NCBI GenBank assembly: GCA_020442425.1
Contig: JAGRKB010000033.1
Coordinates: 1 to 41,313, forward strand
Direction of reading: 5' to 3'
From: Alphaproteobacteria bacterium
Lineage (GTDB): Bacteria > Pseudomonadota > Alphaproteobacteria > Micavibrionales > Micavibrionaceae
DNA: 41,313 nt
Part shown: one piece after another, positions 33,132-40,530 of the stretch
Layout: each line of letters begins with the position of its first letter
Numbering within the stretch: position 1 is the stretch's first letter
The notes under the pieces: generated by a model
Databases searched by the model: none
What the model saw: the letters and a program-made list of their open reading frames with translations, nothing else
What the model was told of the DNA's origin: nothing
Program-made: the position numbers and the translations under genes

Positions 33132-33599
33132 CTATACACGAATTTGGAAGATTGCGTCAATTTCTACGGCAACCCCGAAAGGCAGGTTGCTGGCACCCAC
33201 GGCAAAACGGGCATGTTTCCCTTTCTCTCCGAGGGCCGCAACCATTAAATCAGACGCCCCGTTAATAACAGCCGGATGCTGGTCAAAATCAGAGGTCGCA
33301 TTAACAAAACCGCCCAGTTTGACACAACGAACCAGATGCCCCCAATCACCGGCAATAGCATCTTTAAGCTGGGCCAGGATATTAAGGGCGCAAGCACGCG
33401 CGGCTTCTTGTCCTTGTTCGACCGAAAGAGTTTCTCCCACCCGGCCAATATGCATTTTTTCTCCGTTTAAGAAGGGGATTTGACCGGCAATATAGAGATG
33501 ATCGCCGGAAATCACATAAGGAACATAATTCGCAGCCGCAGGAGCAACCTTGGGCAGGGTAAAGCCGAGTTCAGCCAGTCTTTTCTCGATTGCGGGCAT
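33132..33599 (-). CDS. RidA (YjgF/YER057c/UK114) family protein
   Basis: 155 residues. RidA proteins hydrolyse reactive enamine/imine intermediates; this longer type has an N-terminal extension 'IEKRLAELGFTLPKVAPAAANYVPYV' before the core. Marks: 'LYIAGQIPFLNGE', 'EAARACALNILAQLKDA', 'VKLGGFVNATSDF', and 'HARFAVGASNLPFGVAVEIDAIFQI' with the conserved Arg. Substrate unknown; the paralogue type is often found beside phosphodiesterase genes, which are absent here. Confidence 0.92.
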   Translation of the reverse strand: MPAIEKRLAELGFTLPKVAPAAANYVPYVISGDHLYIAGQIPFLNGEKMHIGRVGETLSVEQGQEAARACALNILAQLKDAIAGDWGHLVRCVKLGGFVNATSDFDQHPAVINGASDLMVAALGEKGKHARFAVGASNLPFGVAVEIDAIFQIRV

Positions 33600-33712
33600 G
33601 ATGATCCTCCCTAAAACGTATATATTTCATGCATTTCGACTTGATTATTTGGCCAATTTAGGCCATCACTGATCCTGAAACAAGAGGATCTCGTCAAGAA
33701 TAGGGTACCGCT

Positions 33713-34135
33713 ATGAAATTATTCGGATTTATCTTCAGAATCTTGGGCGCACAATCCCCGATCCATATCTGGTTTGTAACCCTTTTCTCGGGAGCAAAAC
33801 GGGTTGGGACAGATTCTCTGGGAAATAAGTATTACGAAGCAAAAGCGCGTAAACATTACAACCATTCAAGACGTTGGGTAATATATAACGGAGCGCCCGA
33901 GCCAAGCGCAGTTCCTCCTGAATGGCACGGATGGCTGCACTACCAGACGGATGTGGTGCCAAATTTAGGAGTTTCCTCTTATCGAAGAAATTGGCAAAAG
34001 GCACCTCAGGCCAACAAAACTGGAACCAAAGAGGCTTATCACCCACCCGGACACTTATTGTCAGGCGGACAAAGAGATAAAGCAACCGGAGATTATGAGG
34101 CGTGGACCCCTCCGGTAAAGAAAACCGGAACATAA
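33713..34135 (+). CDS. NDUFA12-family NADH:ubiquinone oxidoreductase accessory subunit
   Basis: 140 residues. Homologue of the mitochondrial complex I subunit B17.2/NDUFA12, present in alphaproteobacterial complex I. Marks: 'TLFSGAKRVGTDSLGNKYYE', 'RRWVIYNGAPEPSAVPPEWHGWLHY' and a Pro/Gly-rich tail 'AYHPPGHLLSGG'. The protein is peripheral at the matrix-arm side. Upstream of mlaD and the DUF2155 gene, a neighbourhood common in alphaproteobacteria. No ribosome binding site better than GGGTA is seen; the ATG at 33713 fits the family N-terminus. Confidence 0.93.
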   Translation: MKLFGFIFRILGAQSPIHIWFVTLFSGAKRVGTDSLGNKYYEAKARKHYNHSRRWVIYNGAPEPSAVPPEWHGWLHYQTDVVPNLGVSSYRRNWQKAPQANKTGTKEAYHPPGHLLSGGQRDKATGDYEAWTPPVKKTGT

Positions 34136-34174
34136 TAAACCTAAAAAATAGAATTCAGAAAGGAGCATCCCGCT

Positions 34175-34753
34175 ATGTCCCGCAGTGTAGTAGAAACAGT
34201 TCTTGGCGCATTTGTCTTGATTGGAGCTCTGATCTTTTTAGTTTTCAGCTACAGCGAAGGTGATGCCGGTAACGTAACAGGATACAAAATTTCCGCAAAC
34301 TTCTCCGGTATCGGAGGGCTAAAAGTCGGGGATGACGTTTTGGTATCAGGTGTAAAAGTTGGTCAGGTTTCTAAAATAGAATTGGATGCCGAGCAATATC
34401 TGGCACGTGTCACAATGGAAATTGATGACAATATCCAACTCCCAGATGATACCATAGCCCTAATCAGCAGCCAAAGCTTGCTGGGTGGCAAATACATGGC
34501 GTTAGAGCCGGGAGGATCACCGGACTATTTGGAAAACGGCAGCGAGATTTTGTACACACAAGCGCCACAGAATTTGGAAGAGCTTCTGGGAAAATTTATT
34601 TTCTCGATGCAGAAATCAGACAAGGATGATAGCGCATCCATGACATCGGAAAATCACTCAAGCGTGAGTGCTCCACCCGTCTCCACCCCTGTCATTCAAA
34701 ATACAGCCGCACCAGAACAATCCCCATCGGTCACAGAACAGCCTGCCCAATAA
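34175..34753 (+). CDS. mlaD: MlaD family (MCE domain) lipid-transport protein
   Basis: 192 residues. An inner-membrane-anchored MCE protein of the MlaFEDB-type transporter that moves phospholipids between the membranes. N-terminal helix (about 6-26, ETVLGAFVLIGALIFLVFSY), MCE domain (about 38-116, 'YKISANFSGIGGLKVGDDVLVSGVKVGQVS ... LISSQSLLGGKYMALEPGG'), then a Pro/Ser-rich tail. AAAGGAG precedes the ATG. The mlaE and mlaF genes are not in the window. Confidence 0.92.
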   Translation: MSRSVVETVLGAFVLIGALIFLVFSYSEGDAGNVTGYKISANFSGIGGLKVGDDVLVSGVKVGQVSKIELDAEQYLARVTMEIDDNIQLPDDTIALISSQSLLGGKYMALEPGGSPDYLENGSEILYTQAPQNLEELLGKFIFSMQKSDKDDSASMTSENHSSVSAPPVSTPVIQNTAAPEQSPSVTEQPAQ

Positions 34754-34777
34754 TGGTGATGGAAAGAGGAGCTAGAC

Positions 34778-35515
34778 GTGCATAATTCGCTACTACACCG
34801 CGTATGCATGGTCGTGTTGACGGCTCTTGTTGCAATGGCATTCTCCGTCTCGGAACAAGTGGCACTGGCGCAGATCGAAGATACCGAAAAGCTCCACTAC
34901 GAAGAATATCCGACGATACGGTTACGCTCTTTGGATAAGGTGACGGCACGGACGCTGACCTTTGATGCTCAGGTCGGAACAATCATAAAATTCGGAGACA
35001 TCTATATTAAAATCCTGTCATGCCGAAAGCCTCCCCCGGTTGAAAAAACGGAAAGCGCAGCCTTCATGCAGATCTGGGAAGTCGATAAAGTAAAAGATCA
35101 ATCCCGATGGATATTCTCAGGATGGATGTTTGCCAGTTCTCCCGCGCTTTCTGCGATGGATCATCCGGTCTATGATGTTTGGGTCATGGATTGTCTGGGC
35201 AAAAGCTCTGAAGCACAGGGAACCCCGATAGAAGAAACATCCGGTCAGGTTCTGCCCGATGAGGGCGCGATCGATGCCGATAAAGCGGCACCGCTTCCAA
35301 GCGGAGAGCCCCCGCAAGATGATAATAAGGACAAGTTCGGAGATGTCCTGAACGAGATCACGGCAGATACGCCTACAGAAGATGTTCCAACGACGGAGGA
35401 AACAACTCCACTAGTCGAAAACGGGCAGCACACTGAGAAGGTCGAACCAGCCTCTGACGCGCCCCATGTAGAAGAAAATCTCGAATCCCAAGAATCTTTC
35501 GACGGAATTTACTAA
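34778..35515 (+). CDS. DUF2155 domain periplasmic protein
   Basis: 245 residues, GTG start at 34778 with GAGGAG seven bases upstream. Sec signal peptide (RVCMVVLTALVAMAFSVSEQVALA), then the DUF2155 core: 'VTARTLTFDAQVGTIIKFGDIYIKILSCRKPPP', 'AAFMQIWEVDK', 'WIFSGWMFASSPALSAMDHPVYDVWVMDC', with two conserved Cys likely to pair. The last 90 residues are acidic, Thr/Glu-rich and probably disordered, longer than in typical members. The family is alphaproteobacterial, found beside NDUFA12 as here, and has no established function. Confidence 0.9.
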   Translation: MHNSLLHRVCMVVLTALVAMAFSVSEQVALAQIEDTEKLHYEEYPTIRLRSLDKVTARTLTFDAQVGTIIKFGDIYIKILSCRKPPPVEKTESAAFMQIWEVDKVKDQSRWIFSGWMFASSPALSAMDHPVYDVWVMDCLGKSSEAQGTPIEETSGQVLPDEGAIDADKAAPLPSGEPPQDDNKDKFGDVLNEITADTPTEDVPTTEETTPLVENGQHTEKVEPASDAPHVEENLESQESFDGIY

Positions 35516-35573
35516 TAAAATCATAGAGATATCTGCTAAGAAAAATTAAATAAGAACAAAACATGAATTTTTC

Positions 35574-35602
35574 TTGACAAAAGAACAAAAAGTGAACAAT
35601 AT
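35574..35602 (+). promoter_or_regulatory. Promoter of the 35.6 kb leader RNA
   Basis: TTGACA (35574-35579), 17-base spacer, CAATAT (35597-35602; AATATA one base later is equally possible). Transcription should start near 35608, about 185 bases before the next gene. Confidence 0.55.
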
Positions 35603-35606
35603 AGGG

Positions 35607-35770
35607 GCAGAAACACCACCTTTGTGTGTTTTTCTTCAAAATCAGGTTTTCCTGCAAGGGTATGTTGGGGGGCTTCCTCCGTATGTGCTTTTGCAATCTT
35701 GATCGAGATGTTTGGTTTCCCGCTGACTATGCGCCGCCTCTATTTCCCGGAGAGCGGCGCAATTTTTTTA
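35607..35770 (+). ncRNA. Candidate small RNA or attenuated leader
   Basis: Between the promoter at 35574 and the ATG at 35794 lies about 160 bases with no convincing gene. It begins with a hairpin (AAACAC ... GTGTTT, 35611-35631, followed by a T-rich run) and ends with a strong terminator. So transcription should yield an RNA of about 160 nt, with read-through giving the downstream phage-like gene. I compared it by memory with 6S RNA, SRP RNA and tmRNA and could not match it. A 42-codon ATG frame (35662-35790) runs through the terminator, but it lacks a usable ribosome binding site. Confidence 0.4.
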
Positions 35771-35774
35771 ATTT
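35734..35774 (+). terminator. Intrinsic terminator or attenuator upstream of the 35794 gene
   Basis: TGCGCCGC(C)TCT pairs with AGAGCGGCGCA, about 11 base pairs with one bulged C, followed by ATTTTTTTAATTTT. It sits about 20 bases before the ribosome binding site of the next gene, so it ends the leader transcript or acts as an attenuator. Confidence 0.75.
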
Positions 35775-35793
35775 TAAAAGGAAGGACTAACAA

Positions 35794-36129
35794 ATGCCAA
35801 CCTCACTCCCGACAGACAGTAACAACAATCCGATACCGGCTCTCTCCTTGAAAGAGTCTGGTGCGCACTCAATTGCCGCAGGAATTGCCTCGGCCCGCAA
35901 CGCCACGGCGTTTGCATCCGATACACAAATTATTTCCGTCTACGCAACAGTACCCGTTTACATCCGCTTTGGCGATGCCACAGTGACGGCCACAACATCA
36001 GATCATTTTTTCCCTGCAGGATTTTACTATGATTTTGCAATCGGCGGAGATGGGGTTGCCCATAAAACACATATGGCAGTGCTTCGCCAAAGCACGGACG
36101 GAACAGTTTATATTTCAGAGAAAATATAG
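35794..36129 (+). CDS. Small beta-rich protein resembling phage-associated proteins
   Basis: 111 residues with AAGGAAGGA in front of the ATG. After a Pro/Ser-rich start the pattern 'IISVYATVPVYIRFGDATVT', 'ATTSDHFFPAGFYYDFAIGG' and a final 'TVYISEKI' resembles small phage-associated structural proteins of the kind 'V...V...I.FG....A...D..LPAG....F.I..G......GT.YVTE'. No other phage gene is nearby. It may be a domesticated phage or gene-transfer-agent remnant; function unknown. Convergent with recR, 13 bases apart. Confidence 0.65.
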   Translation: MPTSLPTDSNNNPIPALSLKESGAHSIAAGIASARNATAFASDTQIISVYATVPVYIRFGDATVTATTSDHFFPAGFYYDFAIGGDGVAHKTHMAVLRQSTDGTVYISEKI

Positions 36130-36142
36130 CGGCCGCCTGCCC

Positions 36143-36736
36143 CTAGCCTCTGGCCTGAAAGGCAGTCAGGATTGTCCCGTCATCAAGATAATCCAGCTCG
36201 CCTCCAATCGGCATGCCGTGTGCAAGGCGTGTGACTTTAATGGAAGCATTCTCTCCCAGAATATCCATGACGACATGAGCCGTCGATTGCCCGTCTACCG
36301 TGGCAGGAAGGGCCAAAATAACTTCGCGAGGCGGAGCATCGGAAATTCTGGATTGAAGATCTGAAAGATTAAGGTTATCCGGCCCGATCCCGTCAAGCGC
36401 GGAGAGAACGCCACCCAGAACATGGTAGATACCGCGAAATCCTCCTGCGCGTTCAATAGCCCATAAATCGGTCAGGGTTGCCACGACACAAATCAAACCT
36501 TTGTCGCGAGATGGATCATTACAAATTCGGCAAGGGCTTGTATCATCTAAAGCTCCGCAGACAGGGCAGGTCTTGATTTGATCCGCGGCCTCTTGCAAAG
36601 CTTTGATTAAGGGGAACATCATATCATCTTTTTTAGTGATAAGCGTAAGAGCCGCCCGACGTGCAGAACGAGGGCCAAGCCCTGGAAGGATAGAAAGTTG
36701 TCGAATGAGATGGGAAAGAGGACCGTCCTGCTTCAT
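36143..36736 (-). CDS. recR: Recombination protein RecR
   Basis: 197 residues. Part of RecFOR/RecOR, which loads RecA on gapped DNA. Marks: helix-hairpin-helix 'LSILPGLGPRSARRAAL', the C4 zinc finger 'CPVCGALDDTSPCRIC', the Toprim domain with 'LICVVATLTDLWAIERAGGF' and 'YHVLGGVLSALDGIGPDNL', and the C-terminal 'VTRLAHGMPIGGELDYLDDGTI'. The ATG overlaps the stop codon of the upstream flavin reductase gene by 4 bases. dnaX and the YbaB gene, the usual partners, are not here. Confidence 0.97.
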   Translation of the reverse strand: MKQDGPLSHLIRQLSILPGLGPRSARRAALTLITKKDDMMFPLIKALQEAADQIKTCPVCGALDDTSPCRICNDPSRDKGLICVVATLTDLWAIERAGGFRGIYHVLGGVLSALDGIGPDNLNLSDLQSRISDAPPREVILALPATVDGQSTAHVVMDILGENASIKVTRLAHGMPIGGELDYLDDGTILTAFQARG

Positions 36737-37497
36737 GGGCTTTTATCCTGCTCAGTATTGGAGAACTGATTGAAACTATCCAAATCAGTATGAATAAATT
36801 CCGGGTCTATAAGGAAAGAGGACGCAAGATCATGGACATGACGAACCATTTCCACAGGGCCCGATGCATAAAAGCGCATGGATTTTAGATCATGAGTACG
36901 GGATAATTCCCGAAAGGCAACATCGCCAACCAACCCTGCAAGATAAACACCTTGATCTTTCTCGAGACCGGAGACTACCGCGTAGGATTTAAATCTAGGA
37001 AATAGATTTTGCAGGTTAAGAAAATAATCATGCAAATAAAAATCCTCGGTTGTTCTCCCCCCATGAAACAAGACAACATCACGATCCGGATTATCTGAAA
37101 GCGCAGCCTCGGCAATGGCCATGAGCGGAGCAACCCCTGTGCCCCCCCCAATAAGAGCAATAGAGCGATTGCAATCGCTTTGATATAAGCACCCTCCTGA
37201 AAATCCGGTCACATCTACAATATCCCCGACGGAAAGGTCTCGATCAATATAAGACCGAACCCCCGTTTGGGGGTGATCCCCAACACGGACATGAAATTCC
37301 AGAATTTCCCCGTCCGCCCTATTGGCAATGGAATAAGGTCGCGCCATATGCCCATCAAAATGTAACAAGGCATACTGCCCAGCCTGATGAAGAGGGAAAG
37401 TAGCACTATCTATAGAAATTGGAGAAAAGCGCAAAATCCGCACCCGTGAACCGGAATGCAACTCATTGGATATAAGGCGGGCTTGGAATTCAAACAT
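36733..37497 (-). CDS. FAD/NAD(P)H oxidoreductase of the ferredoxin-NADP reductase superfamily
   Basis: 254 residues. FAD-binding barrel with 'ARPYSIAN' (RxYS motif), 'EFHVRVGDHPQTGVRSYI', 'GDIVDVTGFSGG', then a NAD(P)-binding domain with 'ALIGGGTGVAPLMAIAEAAL', 'VVLFHGGRTTEDFYLHDYF' and 'FYASGPVEMVRHV'. It lacks an iron-sulphur domain, so it resembles Fre-type flavin reductases or the reductase half of oxygenases. It should pass electrons from NAD(P)H to flavin or a partner protein. Coupled to recR by a 4-base overlap. Confidence 0.85.
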   Translation of the reverse strand: MFEFQARLISNELHSGSRVRILRFSPISIDSATFPLHQAGQYALLHFDGHMARPYSIANRADGEILEFHVRVGDHPQTGVRSYIDRDLSVGDIVDVTGFSGGCLYQSDCNRSIALIGGGTGVAPLMAIAEAALSDNPDRDVVLFHGGRTTEDFYLHDYFLNLQNLFPRFKSYAVVSGLEKDQGVYLAGLVGDVAFRELSRTHDLKSMRFYASGPVEMVRHVHDLASSFLIDPEFIHTDLDSFNQFSNTEQDKSP

Positions 37498-37553
37498 CCC
37501 ACAGAATTAGGCTATTTAGACAAAAAGGAAAAGAGAAAACGCTAAGTTTCCTG

Positions 37554-38750
37554 CTAAAAATCAACCGATAGAAAGCGATGCTGTCCAAAGCCGTTAAAGT
37601 CAGTGCGGCAAGCATTGCTATAAGCTCCGGTCAATCCAACCACAATCCAATCCCCTTCTCCAATCTGCTGAGGCAGATAAAATGGCCCCTTCATCATGTC
37701 AAGCGAGTCACAAGTAGGCCCGCAAAACCGGAAGGGAGAAAGTTCTGTGTCTTCGGGAGTATGCGGAGAGGAAGGATCTTGTGCAATATGAAGAACAGGA
37801 AAGCTTAGAGCCCCTTGCCACTTGGCGGCCTCGACCAAACCGCCGTAAATTCCGTCATTGAGATAAAGCGCTTTATCTTTTCGCTGCTCCACACGGCACA
37901 CCAAAAGACCCGCCTCGGCAACCAGAGCGCGTCCGGGCTCACAATAAAGTTCAAGATTTTGAAGCTCAAACTCTCTAATTCCACGTTCAATCACATCAAA
38001 AAATGTAGATAGAGGAGGAATAATACGCTGAGGATAAGGAGCAGGAAACCCTCCCCCGACATCAAGACAATCAACCGTAATTCCCGAGCAGCGATTTAAA
38101 ACATCCCGAACAACGCCAAGCCCTTTAAAAAAAACATCCGGATTAGAGGACTGTGTTCCCGGGTGGAACATGATGCCAAGCTTGGAGCAAACCAGACGGG
38201 CTTCATGAAGAAGAAAAGCAGCACCTTTGGGAGTGGCGCCAAATTTCGCAGAGAAATCGACATTTGCCTCTTGGTTCTTTGGCAAGGCCAGACGAACAAA
38301 AATAGTAAGATCATTGGCGAGCTCGGTTTCATGAACAATTTTGTGCAGCTCATCAATCGTATCAATGACAAACACGCGCACCTGATGATCAAAGTAGGCC
38401 TCGCGAATAGCCTCACGGGATTTAACCGTATGCATAAAATGGATATGCGCAGAAGGTGCAACCCGCCTTACAAGCCTAACCTCTTCAATTGAAGCTGCGT
38501 CAAAATAGCGAATTCCAGCTTCATACAAACTATGGATGACGTCCGGATGAGGATTGCTTTTTACGGCATACATGACTGTGCCGGAAAAGCCGGATAAAAA
38601 GGCGGACGCATTCTTTTTAAGAATTTCGGGACGAAGGATATGCAATGGATGAACGGGGCGCTGGGCGTAGACCAGATCGGCCAATTGCGAAAAAAAAGAA
38701 CGATTTTCGGTAGAAAGAAAGTCGTTATTTAAAGAGCCGAATTCATTCAA
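37554..38750 (-). CDS. Type III PLP-dependent decarboxylase (ornithine/lysine decarboxylase-like)
   Basis: 398 residues. Alanine-racemase-fold decarboxylase acting on basic amino acids in polyamine synthesis. Marks: PLP lysine in 'VMYAVKSNPHP', 'YFDAASIEEVRLV', 'MFHPGTQSSNP', 'CLDVGGGFPAPYP', 'CEPGRALVAEAG', and the catalytic Cys-Asp 'FCGPTCDSLDMM' near the end. The length fits eukaryotic-type ODC rather than DAP decarboxylase. I chose a TTG at 38750 because AGGAGAGG lies 7 bases before it; the open frame runs to a TTG eight codons further up. Substrate between ornithine and lysine is unclear. Confidence 0.85.
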   Translation of the reverse strand: MNEFGSLNNDFLSTENRSFFSQLADLVYAQRPVHPLHILRPEILKKNASAFLSGFSGTVMYAVKSNPHPDVIHSLYEAGIRYFDAASIEEVRLVRRVAPSAHIHFMHTVKSREAIREAYFDHQVRVFVIDTIDELHKIVHETELANDLTIFVRLALPKNQEANVDFSAKFGATPKGAAFLLHEARLVCSKLGIMFHPGTQSSNPDVFFKGLGVVRDVLNRCSGITVDCLDVGGGFPAPYPQRIIPPLSTFFDVIERGIREFELQNLELYCEPGRALVAEAGLLVCRVEQRKDKALYLNDGIYGGLVEAAKWQGALSFPVLHIAQDPSSPHTPEDTELSPFRFCGPTCDSLDMMKGPFYLPQQIGEGDWIVVGLTGAYSNACRTDFNGFGQHRFLSVDF

Positions 38751-38847
38751 TAGACCTCTCCTGAGGACATCCAAAATTGACCATACGCACTCGTGCAGCT
38801 TAAGTATACGAAAGAATATCTAAAGAATAATTAAAATAGAAAATGCG

Positions 38848-39072
38848 CTATTGAACCGTAACAGCATCAAGATCATTTTGCTGGGCAAGGGCGCAAGCCC
38901 CTTCTAATGTATCCACCAGTGTCAAGGCAGTGCCATCCGCAGCATGCAACGAGAAAACTTTCTGATTATTGATGGTAACAGGGCGGACATAGGCAACATG
39001 ACCTGTACCAAGAGCTAAGAAGGCCTGAGGAGAAAGATGTTTCAAAGCATCAATCTGTTCTTCAAATTTCAT
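38848..39072 (-). CDS. DUF1150 family protein
   Basis: 74 residues. 'LSPQAFLALGTGHVAYVRPV', 'FSLHAADGTAL' and 'DTLEGACALAQQNDLDAVTV' fit the small alphaproteobacterial DUF1150 family, usually encoded beside small heat-shock proteins, as here (hsp20 ends 108 bases upstream). AGGAGG precedes the ATG. The function is unknown; a link to Hsp20 or the heat response is inferred from position only. Confidence 0.85.
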   Translation of the reverse strand: MKFEEQIDALKHLSPQAFLALGTGHVAYVRPVTINNQKVFSLHAADGTALTLVDTLEGACALAQQNDLDAVTVQ

Positions 39073-39180
39073 CCTGTCAAACCTCCTGAAAAAGGAAAAA
39101 TTTTAACCGCGAATACAGAATAGAGTATATCACTTCTTTGTAACGGAAATCTAAGAAATTCGTCTCAAGAAAAATAAAGG

Positions 39181-39675
39181 CTATTCACTGGTAGAATCAA
39201 CATCAGCAGGCTGATGAGAGATTTGCTTGCTAACCGCCATCGGTTGAGACTTTTGAGCACCGTCATGAATACGAATTTTTCTCGCACTGGATTCCGGAAC
39301 AACACGCTTCATATCAATGTGAAGCAAGCCATTATCAAGAAATGCACCGGCAATTTCTATTCCATCAGCAAGAACAAAACTGCGCTGGAATTGACGCGCG
39401 GCTATGCCGCGATGCAAGAAAATACGATCCTCATCGTCGTCCTTCTGATGTCCGCGTATAGTCAGTTGATTATGCTCGATTTCGACATCAAGTTCGGCCA
39501 TCGTGAATCCGGCAACGGCAAGAGTAATCCTCAACCCGTCTGATCCGATTTGTTCAATATTATAGGGGGGGTAGCCCTCCTGAGCCGATTTGCGAACACG
39601 ATCTAATGTCCGCTCGAATTGGTCAAACCCCAGAAAAAGGGGGGAATCAAATAAAGAGATACGCGCAGAAGCCAT
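39181..39675 (-). CDS. Hsp20/alpha-crystallin small heat-shock protein
   Basis: 164 residues. ATP-independent holdase. N-terminus 'SLFDSPLFLGFDQFERTLDRV', alpha-crystallin domain (about 38-130, 'YPPYNIEQIGSDGLRITLAVAGF', 'LTIRGHQ', 'FLHRGIAARQFQRSFVLADGIEI', 'LDNGLLHIDMKR' with the GLL motif) and a tail 'ARKIRIHDG' containing the I-x-I oligomerisation motif. The gene has a ROSE-like thermometer in its leader. DUF1150 follows on the same strand. Confidence 0.95.
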   Translation of the reverse strand: MASARISLFDSPLFLGFDQFERTLDRVRKSAQEGYPPYNIEQIGSDGLRITLAVAGFTMAELDVEIEHNQLTIRGHQKDDDEDRIFLHRGIAARQFQRSFVLADGIEIAGAFLDNGLLHIDMKRVVPESSARKIRIHDGAQKSQPMAVSKQISHQPADVDSTSE

Positions 39676-39680
39676 ACTCT

Positions 39681-39703
39681 AACTCCTCTAAAATGAGCAA
39701 GTT
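39681..39703 (-). promoter_or_regulatory. ROSE-like RNA thermometer hairpin covering the hsp20 Shine-Dalgarno
   Basis: In the minus-strand RNA, AACUU-G-CUC (39703-39695) pairs with GAGGAGUU (39688-39681) around the loop AUUUUA: eight base pairs including one G-U, with one bulged G. GAGGAG is the ribosome binding site, 7 bases before the ATG at 39675. The left arm contains UUGCU, matching the UYGCU anti-Shine-Dalgarno motif with bulged G that defines ROSE elements of small heat-shock genes. A second hairpin lies upstream (AAACGA with TCGTTT, 39713-39739). Confidence 0.7.
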
Positions 39704-39751
39704 AAACAAAACAAACGACCCGCAGCAGCAGCATCGTTTTATAAGAAACAC

Positions 39752-39779
39752 TATATAGAATTAAGAATTGAAGAGTCTA
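39752..39779 (-). promoter_or_regulatory. Promoter of hsp20
   Basis: TAGACT (minus strand 39779-39774), 16-base spacer, TATATA (39757-39752); expected transcript start near 39745, giving a leader of about 70 bases that contains both hairpins. It looks like a sigma-70 promoter; no clear RpoH (CTTGAA-type) promoter is seen. Confidence 0.4.
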
Positions 39780-39810
39780 GAATTTTTAGAAATTTACCGT
39801 AATATTTTCT

Positions 39811-39999
39811 TTAAACAGGGCGTTTAACAAACTCGCGATCGCAATACTGGCACGTAACACTAGGTTTGCCGTCAAAAACATAGTACACAGCAGGGTGCCC
39901 CAACGCACCATTGCCCCCGTCGCATTTGACACCGGAGACGCGAGGATCAACCTCGATAATTTCCGGCACTGGAATATGGGAAAAAGTATTCTGGCTCAT
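39811..39999 (-). CDS. Zinc-finger protein of the NDUFS6 family (complex I accessory)
   Basis: 62 residues. 'VKCDGGNGALGHPAVYYVFD' followed by 'VTCQYCDREFVKRP' gives the Cys-His-Cys-Cys zinc site of the zf-CHCC family (mitochondrial NDUFS6), found as a small subunit in alphaproteobacterial complex I. Together with the NDUFA12 homologue at 33713 it points to a mitochondrial-like complex I. No core nuo genes are in the window. Single-gene unit, divergent from the 40077 gene. Confidence 0.88.
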   Translation of the reverse strand: MSQNTFSHIPVPEIIEVDPRVSGVKCDGGNGALGHPAVYYVFDGKPSVTCQYCDREFVKRPV

Positions 40000-40076
40000 G
40001 ATAGTCGTCCCGTAAGACCCTGATAATGTCGAATTAAGAGTTTATTTGCTAATCCTTTATAAACTGTGCGGAGGAA

Positions 40077-40517
40077 ATGTCCAATAGGGATAATAATCCC
40101 GAAACAGGACAGAAACGGAAGATCATGACCAAGAGCACAGATCGTTTTGAAGAAAATGCAGCACTAAAGGGGCGCGAGACTTCATTTATACTCGCGGACG
40201 CCTTGGTGGCGCCTGTGCTGGCGAGCTGGAAAGAGTCTCTCTTTGCTCATGAATGGTTAAATGCTGACGGAACCATCCGCACGCCAGCAGATATGACAGA
40301 AACAGTTCGTGTTAGACGTAAAGCGGCAGAAGAACTCTTAAATGGAGATAAAATACTTGAACGACCGGTTTTAGGAATCGGTATCATGGACAATATAGAG
40401 ATTGGATCAGGGCGAGATTTATTCTTGGCTATGGCAGCCCGTGGTCAAGATGTCATCCCTGTTCACATCCCGAAAAGCCAACAGGAAGAGTTTCGCTTAT
40501 TTGTTCGCATTCCATGA
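40077..40517 (+). CDS. Hypothetical protein (146 aa)
   Basis: Not recognised. Soluble, mixed alpha/beta; 'FILADALVAPVLASWKESLFAHEWLNADGT', 'RKAAEELLNGDKILERPVLGIGIMDNIEIGSGRDLFLAMAARG' and a final 'VIPVHIPKSQQEEFRLFVRI'. The tail resembles a small nucleic-acid- or partner-binding fold but no family can be named. The first ATG (40077) has GGAGG very close (2 bases); a second ATG at 40125 has GGAAGATC before it and may be the true start. The next gene begins 13 bases after the stop. Confidence 0.65.
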   Translation: MSNRDNNPETGQKRKIMTKSTDRFEENAALKGRETSFILADALVAPVLASWKESLFAHEWLNADGTIRTPADMTETVRVRRKAAEELLNGDKILERPVLGIGIMDNIEIGSGRDLFLAMAARGQDVIPVHIPKSQQEEFRLFVRIP

Positions 40518-40530
40518 TTTTTCCGCTAAG

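Noticed and set aside
35662..35790. 42-codon frame ending right before the 35794 gene (possible leader peptide)
   Set aside because: AAGGG is directly adjacent to the ATG, too close to work, and the codons show no run of a regulatory amino acid. I keep it only as a note in the leader RNA entry.
35624..35851. 75-codon frame over the leader RNA region
   Set aside because: It runs through the intrinsic terminator and into the 35794 gene in another frame, with no ribosome binding site.
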